Part shown: positions 40,240-49,583 of the stretch, in pieces
Position numbering within the stretch: position 1 is the stretch's first letter
Layout: every line of letters begins with the position of its first letter
Assembly: GCA_977006965.1 (NCBI GenBank)
Contig: OZ345377.1
Location: forward strand, 1,302,001-1,366,000
DNA length: 64,000 nt
Reading direction: 5' to 3'
From: Phymatolithon calcareum
Taxonomy: Eukaryota > Rhodophyta > Florideophyceae > Hapalidiales
The notes under the pieces: generated by a model
The model's database searches: none
What the model saw: the letters and a program-made list of their open reading frames with translations, nothing else
What the model was told of the DNA's origin: nothing
Program-made: the position numbers and the translations under genes

Positions 40240-41013
40240 AAATTTTCTTCGAGAACTTTTTAGCACACCCGTCGCCTAAGAGTGGGCCCGTGATTTGCAC
40301 GTCCGAAAAAGTCATCTATGCTAAGTCGAATTCCGAATTAAATGATTTTTATATCAACCGAAAGGGAACATTTTATTAGTCATAGATCCAGAAAAGCAGG
40401 GTCTCCGCTGTTTTCCTTTTCGCTCCACAAGCCTCCAAAAAAAGTCGTACATCACTTTTTCATGGTGCTACGGAAAAATGGCAAATAACTTGAAGCGGTC
40501 GTTTTGCCAGGAATATTGCTCGAAAATCATGTATCATACGCAACGAGTAGGAGATTAGAAATGAAATGTGGAAACTAAAGGGATGTTGGAGGGTTCCCTC
40601 TTTGATAGTGGAAGGTGCCCACCACTTTATGCACAATTCCCCATCACAAACGCCATGTGCTGACAGCAAAATATGCCTATGCACTGCGCTTTGAGAAAGG
40701 CACACAGCATTCGATACTACACAGTTCCGTAAATATGTATCATAGCGGCATTTTATCGGTTTTTGGTACCCTCAAGTTTGTCTTTCCCGCGAAAGGCAGG
40801 GTTTCATCGCTCTCCTTAGCGCCAAGGATTGTCTTTGGCGGAAAAATAACGCCCTAGTGTTACCAAGCTCGACCTCCGCTTTCCAAAGAACCAAAAAAAT
40901 TGTGATGGGTCAATGTTTTACAAAATTCGTGCCTTTCGGAACCCTTTGAAAGGTAGTTTCGGGCCCACTCTTAGGCGACGGGTGTGTTAAAAAAGTTCTC
41001 GAAGAAAGTTTTT
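40240..41013. mobile_element. Candidate non-autonomous DNA element with long inverted ends
   Basis: About 50 bases at 40240-40293 (through TTCTTCGAGAACTTTTTAG, CACACCCGTCGCC, TAAGAGTGGGCCCG) are mirrored at about 40964-41013 with few mismatches. The roughly 670-bp interior has no credible gene. A TA next to the CACACCC core on both sides could be a Tc1/mariner-type target site, or the whole arm could be the inverted end. Superfamily not decided. Confidence 0.55.
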
Positions 41014-41302
41014 TGATTTAAAAAACACATCAGATTATTAACCTTCACAAGCTCTTCGAGCTCTTTGTGACTGTGATTGTTTTTGTTACCTCCCTCACCT
41101 CATTACTAAATGCAACGCCCGCATATTCTGTTGCTGGTTGAGTGGAAGAGATAAGCGCTTGTCCTTCTCGCAACTGCAGACCCCGGGAATTGAACCGCTA
41201 GCCTCATTCTGCACATACTAAATGATCTCTTGAGCCATAGTTAGGTTTGTATGCGACAATCTTCTTCAATGCCCACTTTCATTTCCGTGCACTTGACTCA
41301 TG
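41014..41302. other. Intergenic with a weak tRNA-like box B
   Basis: Minus strand near 41185 reads GGTTCAATTCC, a good box B, but a matching T-stem and box A are not convincing. Confidence 0.3.
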
Positions 41303-41391
41303 GTCGACGGCCTAATCAAGATCGCCCAGAGAGGACGACTCCGGCAGTATCTGCGTCGTCCTCTACCGGCGACCTTGACTAGGCCGTCGAC
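41303..41391. repeat. Foldback hairpin with 37-bp arms
   Basis: 41303-41339 pairs with 41355-41391 with five mismatches around a 15-base loop; the arms begin and end GTCGACGGCCTA/TAGGCCGTCGAC. It may be a tiny foldback element or a transcribed hairpin. Confidence 0.75.
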
Positions 41392-42112
41392 ATTCGAAGA
41401 CGGACATTGTCGGCCCGACGCCCTCCGTCTCCGAGTGTTTTCCTTCATTCATTTTGCTGCTCTTTCTCTTGTGCCACTGTGATTCTTGTGCTTCTAGCGT
41501 TTTGCTCGCCCATTCCTAAACGGCGTAGCTTCGTACACGTACTTGCTATCCACGTCTATTTGTGTTCCTTTCTGATTGCGGAGTGAGCTTTCTTTTCGGT
41601 TCGAGCTGCGTCTATTCTCCTTTTCCCACATCCATCTTGTTGACCGTCCCCGGTCCTACACAATACAGCCTCGCACTCGGGTTGATCATCTCGGCCGCTT
41701 GTGTTCTCGCAAGACAGTGGAAGTGCCCCAACTATGGCGTACACGCTTGAGCTTTTTTTTGGGGGGCGGGGGGGGGGGGGTTGTCTTTCTCTCTTTCCTC
41801 TTTTCAGGCCCTCCCGTTCTCTTGCTCTCCTGATGCATGTGCTCGAACCCTTGTGGCATCGGCTACTTGAGAGCGAAGAGCTACACTAATCCCTAACGTG
41901 CATTCCTAATTTATAATACCGGAGAATACGAATATTATCTAGAGACCATGATGGTCCTCCGTACACTGCTTGGGATGCGTTCCTTTATTGCAATTGAGAA
42001 TCTATGTGAATTTTTGGCCCCCGTAATTGCAAGTGTAGAGCAGTAGATTACCTCCTGCCCAAGGCTTTGCGCTCAGTTTCATTCATTCATTTTGCCTTCT
42101 CCCCTAATGGGG
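41392..42112. other. Intergenic with a long poly-G tract
   Basis: 41752-41781 is T9 followed by a G-run of over 20 bases broken by one C. No gene seen. Confidence 0.5.
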
Positions 42113-42526
42113 CTAGCAGTGATTCGAAGGCCTAAGTTTCTTCCATTCTATCCTATCGTTAGCGAGTTTGACTGCGGCTTTCACGCCTTGTCCAGGTACG
42201 TCACCAAAGATTGAATCTGGCGTTGGTCTGACGCATTGTAGCAGCATCTGGCGGACCAGGCGGCGCTCGTCCATTCTAAGAATGTGTCCAAGCGACTTCC
42301 ATCGTAGGTCTCTGGCCCGCATCACCACGTCGATGGTGGGTGTCCTGGCTTCGTCTGCTATTGGTCTCTCCGTTATTCTTGACAACATTTTAGCACTTGT
42401 TTTCTTGAGCAGCTTCCGCACTGGTTCTATCAACTTCCATGATTCACAGCCGTACAGGAGAGTTGATACGACAGAGGAGCCAAAAAGACGGAGTGGTAGA
42501 CTTGTGAGTAGTTTCCCATCGGTCAA
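42113..42526 (-). pseudogene. C-terminal fragment of a non-LTR (LINE) reverse transcriptase
   Basis: The 137-codon frame has the typical thumb and tail of LINE reverse transcriptases: LRLFGSSVVSTLLYGCESW, KLLKKTSAKMLSRI, and DLRWKSLGHILRMDERRLVRQ. The palm and fingers are missing upstream, as expected if it is a 5'-truncated or decayed insertion. A second related fragment lies at about 56760-56960. Confidence 0.75.
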
Positions 42527-43174
42527 ACCTGCACTTATACTAATTTTACGTGCAAACTAGGGCAACTTTGTTGCATTCGCTAAAACGGCACCGATTTTGT
42601 ACCGACCGTCGTTTCGTAGAAGTTTTGACACGTTCCTGATCATGAACACATTTTTTCCTCAGGGAACAACCCTGTGAAAGCTTGGAGTATAATGAAGTAG
42701 ATTTGAAGAGTCGATCGACTTCCAGTCTATTTCGAGAAACAGAACAAGTTCGGATGCGGGTATAATCCCCTGTCTGAATAGCAGTCTGAGCAAAAAGCAG
42801 TAATCTTCTCGCCAGCAAATGCATGTGTGACGAAATGGGACTTTTCATTTTGCTCTCGCAGTATTATTCAGCGGGCTCAAGTGCGAAAGGTGAGCGAATG
42901 TGTTACAAAACACTATTAAATCGATGCATTCGCTGCCCCGAAATGGAGCGCCTCGCTGTAGCCATCGTTGAGAAACATATGGAGCAGAAAAAATTTCCGC
43001 AAAACAACCTTTTTTTTGAGAATGTATGATGCCCGAAAAAGCCCACAACGAAGCCCTGAGCGCGGCGAAGGCATCGAAACGGGTTTCTGGTGCAAATTCT
43101 AGCTTTTCAGCCCCTTTCCCACTCCCACTACAGCATAAAAGCCGAAATATCCCACCCCCGACGACGCTGAAGAC
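42527..43174. other. Intergenic upstream of mL46
   Basis: No recognised feature; contains the promoter side of the mitochondrial ribosomal protein gene. Confidence 0.4.
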
Positions 43175-44132
43175 ATGCTTGTCCGAGCCAACTTTTTCCA
43201 TGGCCTTTCCAAGCTCCCTACCACGGGGGCCGGCGCGCTTGGCGCCCGCGGCGCTTCTAGTCTTTCGAACAAGGCCACGATTATCCGCCGTAATACAACG
43301 CGAAAAATGAAGCGAGGACTTGACCGACTTCCGTCGCAGGGACCCGATCCTGCGGCACAATTCAAGCACGGTTGGCGCCTCGCAACCGCTGCGGTTCTGG
43401 AGCGCTATCCTATAATCACGCCTGAGCCGGATCCGTTTGAGACGGAGTACAAAATGGGAGTATTCCTCGATCAACAGATGAAGGCGCGGCCGGCCGATGT
43501 GAGCTGGTTTTTGTCAGAGAAAGATAGATTACAAGGTTCGTTCAAGTTTTCAAAGACAATGGGATTTTCCATTGAATGAGATTTGTTAACCGTGATTACT
43601 TTTGCCGGATTTCTTCGTTACAGGAAAAACAACTCCCACTTTCGAGGATCCACAGGCAGACATGTATGAGCCAGGACCTCGAATAACTGAGGCTGACAAG
43701 ACGGGTGATACGCGGTCGTTGAATCGGGCGCTCGACGAGCGTTTGTATTTCGTGGTGAAACGGTCGGCAAAGTCTTCACACATGCAATTTCCACAGGTTT
43801 TGGCGACCGATCCTTCTGTTTCACTGCGTGATTACACTCGTCAAGCGCTAAATTCCGTTATTCCAGCGCCAACAAGACCTGAAGTTCATTACATCTCATA
43901 TACACCGGCGTGCCACCTGGAGCACATTTTCTCCCCGCAATATCAAGAAAAACACGATGTGTATGGGGTCAAGATCTTTTTCTTCAGAGTCATGCTCATT
44001 TCTGGAGAAATATCTGCTGTGAATCAAGCGGTTGACTACAAATGGGTGAGAGATTGTGAATTGGAAGGAGTTTTGAGCAAGGAGTACCACAGCGCAATCA
44101 AACCGATTCTTGTCGGCGTTGGTCCGTACTAG
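43175..44132 (+). CDS. MRPL46: Mitochondrial large-subunit ribosomal protein mL46 (one intron)
   Basis: Two exons, 43175-43535 and 43624-44132, give 289 residues. The 88-bp intron starts GTTCGT and ends TTACAG. The phase fits: one base of the split Gly codon lies in exon 1 and two in exon 2. The N-terminus (MLVRANFFHGLSKL, Arg/Ser-rich, no acidic residues for about 45 positions) looks like a mitochondrial presequence. Family blocks include AAAVLERYPIITPEPDPFE near the start, DRRSLN-like ADKTGDTRSLNRALDERLYFVVKR, FPQV, a helical SLRDYTRQAL, the nudix-fold YISYTPACHLEH, GVKIFFFRVMLISGE and VDYKWVRDCELEGVL. mL46 belongs to the central protuberance of the mitoribosome. Without splicing, exon 1 would read into a stop at 43577. 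Confidence 0.85.
43536..43623 (+). other. Spliceosomal intron of the mL46 gene
   Basis: GT at 43536-43537, AG at 43622-43623, with a pyrimidine-rich stretch before the acceptor (TTTCTTCGTTACAG). It is the only intron in the window I can support with protein homology on both sides. Confidence 0.82.
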
Positions 44133-44706
44133 TCAGCTTCATCAGCCGATTTCCCGTCGTCAAAAAGTGTGCTGTTGGACCTGCGAGTGCGAAGTTTGGA
44201 AAACGGGAATGTGGCGCAACTCAGCGACAACTCCGTAATGGAGTTTTTGGAAATTGTATGCAAAGGAGATTCGAAACTTGCTGATTTCCGTGTCGCTAAA
44301 TGCGTTCCTGCGAACCCGAAGATCTGGGACAACACGAAGCTTTTCAAGATGTGCAGGTTGAACAAGTCAGCGAATAGGATTTCCTCTCGAAGCGCATATT
44401 CTTGGACCTGAGAATGGAAAATGTTACGGTGCAACAAGTCAAGTCAAAAGAAGCAAGTGGATTTCGAGGAATGAAAATAACTTTCTTTATATTGAAATGA
44501 TGAACAGAGCTCGAGTACGGAATAGAAGAGGAAATCACTGGAGTAGAGAGGATATCACAAGGCAGGCACTCGTTGCATGTTTTCGGTTGGTCTCAAGCTT
44601 GAAAACAGGCGCTGCATTATGCGTCTGCAAACGAAATGCATGAATGCAGAATGGATAGAACGATGTACAAAAGACCAGCGGAAGGCGATGACAAGCGGCG
44701 GCGAAA
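44133..44706. other. Intergenic between convergent mL46 and Hc1-like gene
   Basis: Opposing short frames (44129-44437 minus, 44169-44411 plus) overlap each other and neither has recognisable content. Likely 3' flanking sequence of the two convergent genes. Confidence 0.45.
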
Positions 44707-44907
44707 TTACTCGCCCGGCTGATGAGTAGTAGTCATGTTAGCCTTCGTGTCTTGAATGGCAACGCGAAGTTCCTGCGCGAGTTTCTTGAGCTCCTGCAGG
44801 TTCTTACGAGCGCGAGTTCCAGCCGCCTTGTTCCCCTTCTCGAAGAACTTGGAGGAATCCTTGGAGATGGCCTCCATGGTCTCCTTGAGGTTGGTGAGTT
44901 TGTCCAT
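44707..44907 (-). CDS. Bacterial Hc1-type histone H1-like protein
   Basis: 66 residues, start ATG at 44905-44907, stop TAA. The core EKGNKAAGTRARKNLQELKK and LAQELRVAIQDTK is the signature of the small Hc1-like histone proteins found in Bacteroidetes and Chlamydiae; total length also matches the Bacteroidetes form (about 60 residues). These proteins are Lys-rich, helical and bind DNA. In a eukaryotic genome this suggests horizontal transfer from an associated bacterium, or a eukaryotic family with the same domain. It lies between the eukaryotic mL46 and SURF4 genes, and mL46 has an intron, which argues against bacterial contamination of this stretch. No upstream exon or targeting sequence is visible. 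Confidence 0.75.
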   Translation of the reverse strand: MDKLTNLKETMEAISKDSSKFFEKGNKAAGTRARKNLQELKKLAQELRVAIQDTKANMTTTHQPGE

Positions 44908-47823
44908 AACTATTGGTGTATAGTAAGCTGAGATTCCGGTGGCTCAGAGTGCACAATCGAGGTAGAGATGCAGGCAGGGCCGCAACAATGGCCTGTATGG
45001 GGTGTTAAGAGGGTATTCAGAAACAGGCCTTGTGCGGGCACGAGAATCTGGTTCCTTGTGCAAAATTTGCTTGCTTGACGATTTCGGGGGGTGCTGTGCT
45101 GGTGTTCCAGACAGGGCAGCCAGCAAGTCGGCCGAGGAGGCTTGAAAAACGCTTCAGAATTGCACCCTGTCATCTGCTCACAGATCATGTTGTACACGTG
45201 TCCGGCGTGGCACTCAAACCCCGCCTTTTCAAGCGAAAAGGGGCCTTCGAATCGGACCAACCAGGATGCCTTTTCAGAGTCCCGCAGCATGTGATCATAC
45301 ACCGTACTGTTTTTCGGTAATATTTTAACCCCTTGACATTGTCCTTGTGTGCCACCGTCCCGGTTGGGCTTCCAAGTTGCATATGCAATGCATTCCACCT
45401 TCGCGACGTGGACTGGACCTGGCCCAAATATTCTGACGTGTTTTGTAGCGAATTGGCTGCTGAGCGAAAGCAGAGATTTTTTGATCTTCAAAAGAAGAAA
45501 CATTTATGAAACAGCTACGACTGTAAAGCGAGTGCCCGAAATTTACAAAATTTGCAAAAACTCCTGGGCAGCTCACGTGCTGCGATCCAATGGATGTATC
45601 ATACAGTGGCTATCGTTAGAGATTATATTGTAATAAAATCGATAATGATGTACTGTATTGATGATGCAATAACATGGGGAGTGTTTTATCCAAAAATCAA
45701 AAAGGAGATATCAATACGTCTAGCATGATTTTGATTGATACCGGTATCAATACAGTGCTGTTCCACAACGTTTGAAGTGTATCTATCATACCATTATATT
45801 GCACCATTGAAACCATACATGTATGGGAGATAAAACAATTTTAATTGTCATGCAAAGCGATATCATATCATATACAGCACATGCAAGAACGTGAAAATTT
45901 GTCAAGCGTGCAGTTAGCCGGCCGCCACAGGCGTCATTTGCTCTACAGTACAGTATAATGTACCAAAATTGTGGGGAATGACCACCGTTAATGATGCACA
46001 ACAAATCGAAAGGATCCTTTAAAGGATAAGAGCGACTGCACAAATGTGCAATGCTTTCACATCTGCTTCATTCCTCACACTGGAAGCATCATCTGACACA
46101 TCGGATGGGCCTGCCCCGGCGTGGAGCAAGTGGTAGAGGGAAGCGTAAGAATTGTCACGATGGGGAACACGGTGATGAGGTCTTATACTAGTCCCTGAAA
46201 GTAAGAAATCTGAAGCAATTTGAAACGTCATGTGCTGTCTTTGCTTCCTCTTCGGCGTAAGGCTGGCCGTCCTGGTTCGTCGACGCACAGTATCTACAGT
46301 ACTGTAGTTGATGAGTATACTTGTAATTCTCTTGAACAGTATTTGTTGGATCAGCAGGCATATGAGGGATGAAGAAACTAGGTGCCTGCGTCGAGGGAAA
46401 TTTTCTACCGTACTGAATTGCTCTCAATTCATGTGATACGAGATAGTGGAGTTATCATGAGTGAGGTTTGTTTTGTGCGCCTTATTCTAATGTTATGCGA
46501 CCGCATATGCGTTGTAACGGTGAAGGTGGATAGGCTGCTTCTTGTGTACGGAAGGATGTAGCATTGCAGCTTATCGGTTGGCGACAAACAGATGAAGAGG
46601 ACTAGAGCGATATCGTCCGGTGACCCGCAGCTGTGCATTTCTCCACTTGACCTGTGTTAGCTCAAGAAAGCGAAAGAACGTGGGTGCGGGAGATGTGTCT
46701 TGCGTGTGGATCGACGAAGGACGGAAGTAGCAAATTTTGCAGCTTTTCCCGAGATTTCGAAAGAAGGTTTTCTAACAACGTTCTTGCAGAATGATGCCAC
46801 GATAGATATCTACAGTACTTCAGGACCTGTGTCGTTGTAACCTCCAGCTGAGGTTGGACCAGTTTGCAGCTCGTCCGATCTCCAGATTTGGGGTGATGTA
46901 GATTCCCACCGCGGCCGGGGTGTTCTCCCACTTCTTGCACGCACTGTACGCTGTGGATATGCGCCGTGTATACACCTCTCGATCAATGATGATGATGATG
47001 ATGCCACAGAAGTGAAGAGCGTGTTGGCCACGCGAAGCAAATCCGAACAAACAACGAATGAGGAGCTCGTCACGACGATGGTCTTCGAACAACGAATGGG
47101 AACGGCCGACGGCCAATTATGGCTCCTCGTTCCTAACAAGTGCATGCACCCTCTACAGTAGTGCGCGCACTAATTATGCATAGCGGCGTACTACCAGTCC
47201 ATGCCTGCTGCCAGTCCTGCTTGTTTCATAGAGCAGGCGTAAAATGACCATTGGGCATCACGGTCCGGTATGCGACAGCGACAATCAATCCCGGAGGAGC
47301 ACGTGTCCCTTAACGTGGGAGTGCACTGGCACGGTTGCATGCATGCAATTGAGCACCACGACGCGGCAGGTAAATTGACGATTCCAATCATTTTCCTGGT
47401 TATGTACCGGTACAAAAAAAGCATGGAATTGTGTTTCGACGGGAGGAAACCGCCGTCGAATGCCATCCACTGTACAGTATAGTGAGCGCATGTGATATCC
47501 ATCGGAGATGCCCTCTGAAGTTGAGGGCGCGTTCACCTTCGCAAACTATTCTCTGCTCTGCTCGGTAAGGTAATATCACCCGAATGCTACGTCAACCGCT
47601 GTGCGCGGAACCATCGGACGAGCCGCAACAAGAGCTACTGCAGCGCATGAAGAAGTAAGGAGGTGGCTGTCACGATGAACTTTACGGCTGCAGCACCTCT
47701 TACCCACTTCCTATTAACAAACATCCAACGCAAATCTGACCTATAACCAAACCACCCAACGCCCAATGCCACCCCAACCAGCATAAATGCGCAACACAAC
47801 AAAAAACCTTACATCACCTCACG
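44908..47823. other. Intergenic, no gene supported
   Basis: The 197-codon minus frame at 44910-45503 has a Cys/His-rich, irregular composition without recognised domains and is probably debris. Near 46985-47001 there is a short (ATG)n microsatellite. The motif TACAGTA/TACTGTA recurs (for example near 45950, 46295, 46812, 47150 and 47470). No RNA gene recognised. Confidence 0.45.
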
Positions 47824-48684
47824 TCACCACGCCTTCCCCTGGCGCAGCTTACTATCAACAGAAAACGCCCCGGGCCCGGACATCATCATCATGAACAACC
47901 CGCCAAGAATCGAAATGCTCTGCAGCAGCTCGTACCTCATTAGCTCTCGCACATGTTCCAATTCGGCGTTGGTGGAGCTAATCGACCAAAAAGGATTCGC
48001 CACGCAAGCCCCCACCACGTAGAAGATCATCAGAACAAGGGCACAAATCTCAGCCTGATATCCGAACAATAGCGCAATGCACACCGGAATCATCACGAAC
48101 CCCCATCCCCATCCCACCACGTCAAACATCTCCAACACGGCAAATCCGAATAAGATTCGCACAGCCAGCGCGCAATTGTCGCGCATAGTTTTTCGCACCC
48201 TGGCTACCGCACCGGGTAGTCCAGGTTCGGGGGCAGTCTTTGGGACGGTGAGGAACAGGCCGAGAGAACCGGCTAGACATGCGTTGCGAATGAGGAACCC
48301 TAGGTTTCCCGCCGTGATGGCCGAGTGTCGCCCATATATAATTTGCTGGTAAGCCACAATGGCGACCAAGGTCTTGGCACCGACAGCCTCGGTGCGCGGG
48401 ATCATGAACAACACTGACGCAATCAGACCGACGGCCACTGAGGTGAGAATCATCCAAAGTGACAAATATCTCGGAAGACCGAGAGAGGTGTGGAAGAAGT
48501 TCACCTGAGAACGGAACTCCCACAAAGTTCGAATGGCGTCCTCCACAAACGTGCACACGATCAATCCGCGCGTAATCATGGGCGCCATAGGGCGCACGGC
48601 TCTCTTCAATCGCGCGATGTTCTCATTTGCCGCCGTCACCAACGGCAGGCTATTCAACTTGCGCAGTTTATCCAGCGCAGTCAT
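47824..48684 (-). CDS. SURF4: SURF4/Erv29 family ER cargo receptor
   Basis: 286 residues from the Met at 48682-48684 (MTALDKLRKLN); the open frame extends 50 codons further upstream, but family length (about 270) favours this start. Multi-pass membrane protein with several hydrophobic segments. Family blocks: ARFLIVCTF-like GLIVCTFVEDAIRTLWEF, VAYQQIIYG, the helix with FLIRNACLAGSLGLFL, LFGFAVLEMF, VLMIFYVVGACVANPFWS, RYELLQSISILGGLFMMMMSGPG and a C-terminal SVDSK ... KAW. SURF4/Erv29 cycles between ER and Golgi and loads soluble cargo into COPII vesicles. The C-terminal di-lysine retrieval signal of animal SURF4 is replaced by RQGKAW. Divergent from the Sel1-repeat gene across about 900 bp. 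Confidence 0.88.
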   Translation of the reverse strand: MTALDKLRKLNSLPLVTAANENIARLKRAVRPMAPMITRGLIVCTFVEDAIRTLWEFRSQVNFFHTSLGLPRYLSLWMILTSVAVGLIASVLFMIPRTEAVGAKTLVAIVAYQQIIYGRHSAITAGNLGFLIRNACLAGSLGLFLTVPKTAPEPGLPGAVARVRKTMRDNCALAVRILFGFAVLEMFDVVGWGWGFVMIPVCIALLFGYQAEICALVLMIFYVVGACVANPFWSISSTNAELEHVRELMRYELLQSISILGGLFMMMMSGPGAFSVDSKLRQGKAW

Positions 48685-49583
48685 GGTGCTGGATATTACT
48701 GTACGGTTGCTTCGGAGGTTGCTCGATCGTCGGCCGCGGTAAATCTTGTTCCAAAATAAGCCTGCCAGTGCTTCACTGGGAGGGTGATTTATGTGAGTGG
48801 TGGTCGCCGCATGGGCTTGATAAGCGTGCGACAAACCTACTATGGTGCACTTTGCGCAAGCAGTGTATTTATCAATGGCTTGCTACACTCCACCGACTGC
48901 CTTGCACTGCGATCTTCGCTGCATTTGGTATAACTCGCGGGGCAGGCACGCCACTGTGGCTACATTACGTCACGTGACCCGCAAAACTAGTAATTGCTAC
49001 TGACGAAGCGCACGCGAGGCGGTATCTGAATTTCTTACTCGGGCACTTTAGCCGCACCTCGCCCACTCGCGCCCAGCATTCCGCACTGCAGTGCAACACG
49101 CGCAAATCGACCAATTCACACGACAAAAAAATTCAACCTGCACGCGCGGACTTCGGGATAGGGTTTCTGTGCCCCCATGGGCCTACCGCATACCGACGCC
49201 TTCCGGACCACAGCGTGACCACGTGCACACGTGGTCGCGCTGTGTGGACACATATGCGAAAAGATTCTCCACTGTAAAACGGGCGAGATGTGTAAGCCAG
49301 CGGGCAAATCCAATCCAATCGTCTCATATCTTGAAAGGTATACAGGTTTACAAATTGTTACAATCTTCGTGTGTGCTCTGGCTTTGCACATCTGCTGCAA
49401 AAGGGAGGGACCAACGCTTTGCGAGAAAAATTCTGTTGCAATCGTCCGCACACTCCCCCTCCCAAAGTCTTTCCACCTCCCCCACCGCCTCGCCCCGCCC
49501 AACTGCTAGCGCGAGTGTGGCGGGGACCTGCGACCCGTTTGCGTGCTCACATGCGCAGTCCCCCCGTATCTCCAGCTCCCGCT
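48685..49583. promoter_or_regulatory. Shared upstream region of SURF4 and Sel1-repeat genes
   Basis: Divergent promoter space. It holds CACGTG (E/G-box) motifs: one near 48971, and an 18-bp-arm near-palindrome at 49208-49245 (CCACAGCG ... GACCACGTG CA CACGTGGTC ... ) with two CACGTG cores. Binding by a bHLH or bZIP factor is an inference. No TATA box was identified. Confidence 0.45.

Noticed and set aside
44910-45503. 197-codon minus-strand frame upstream of the Hc1-like gene
   Set aside because: Irregular Cys/His/Pro-rich composition, overlapping frames on both strands, no domain recognised. It might be element debris.
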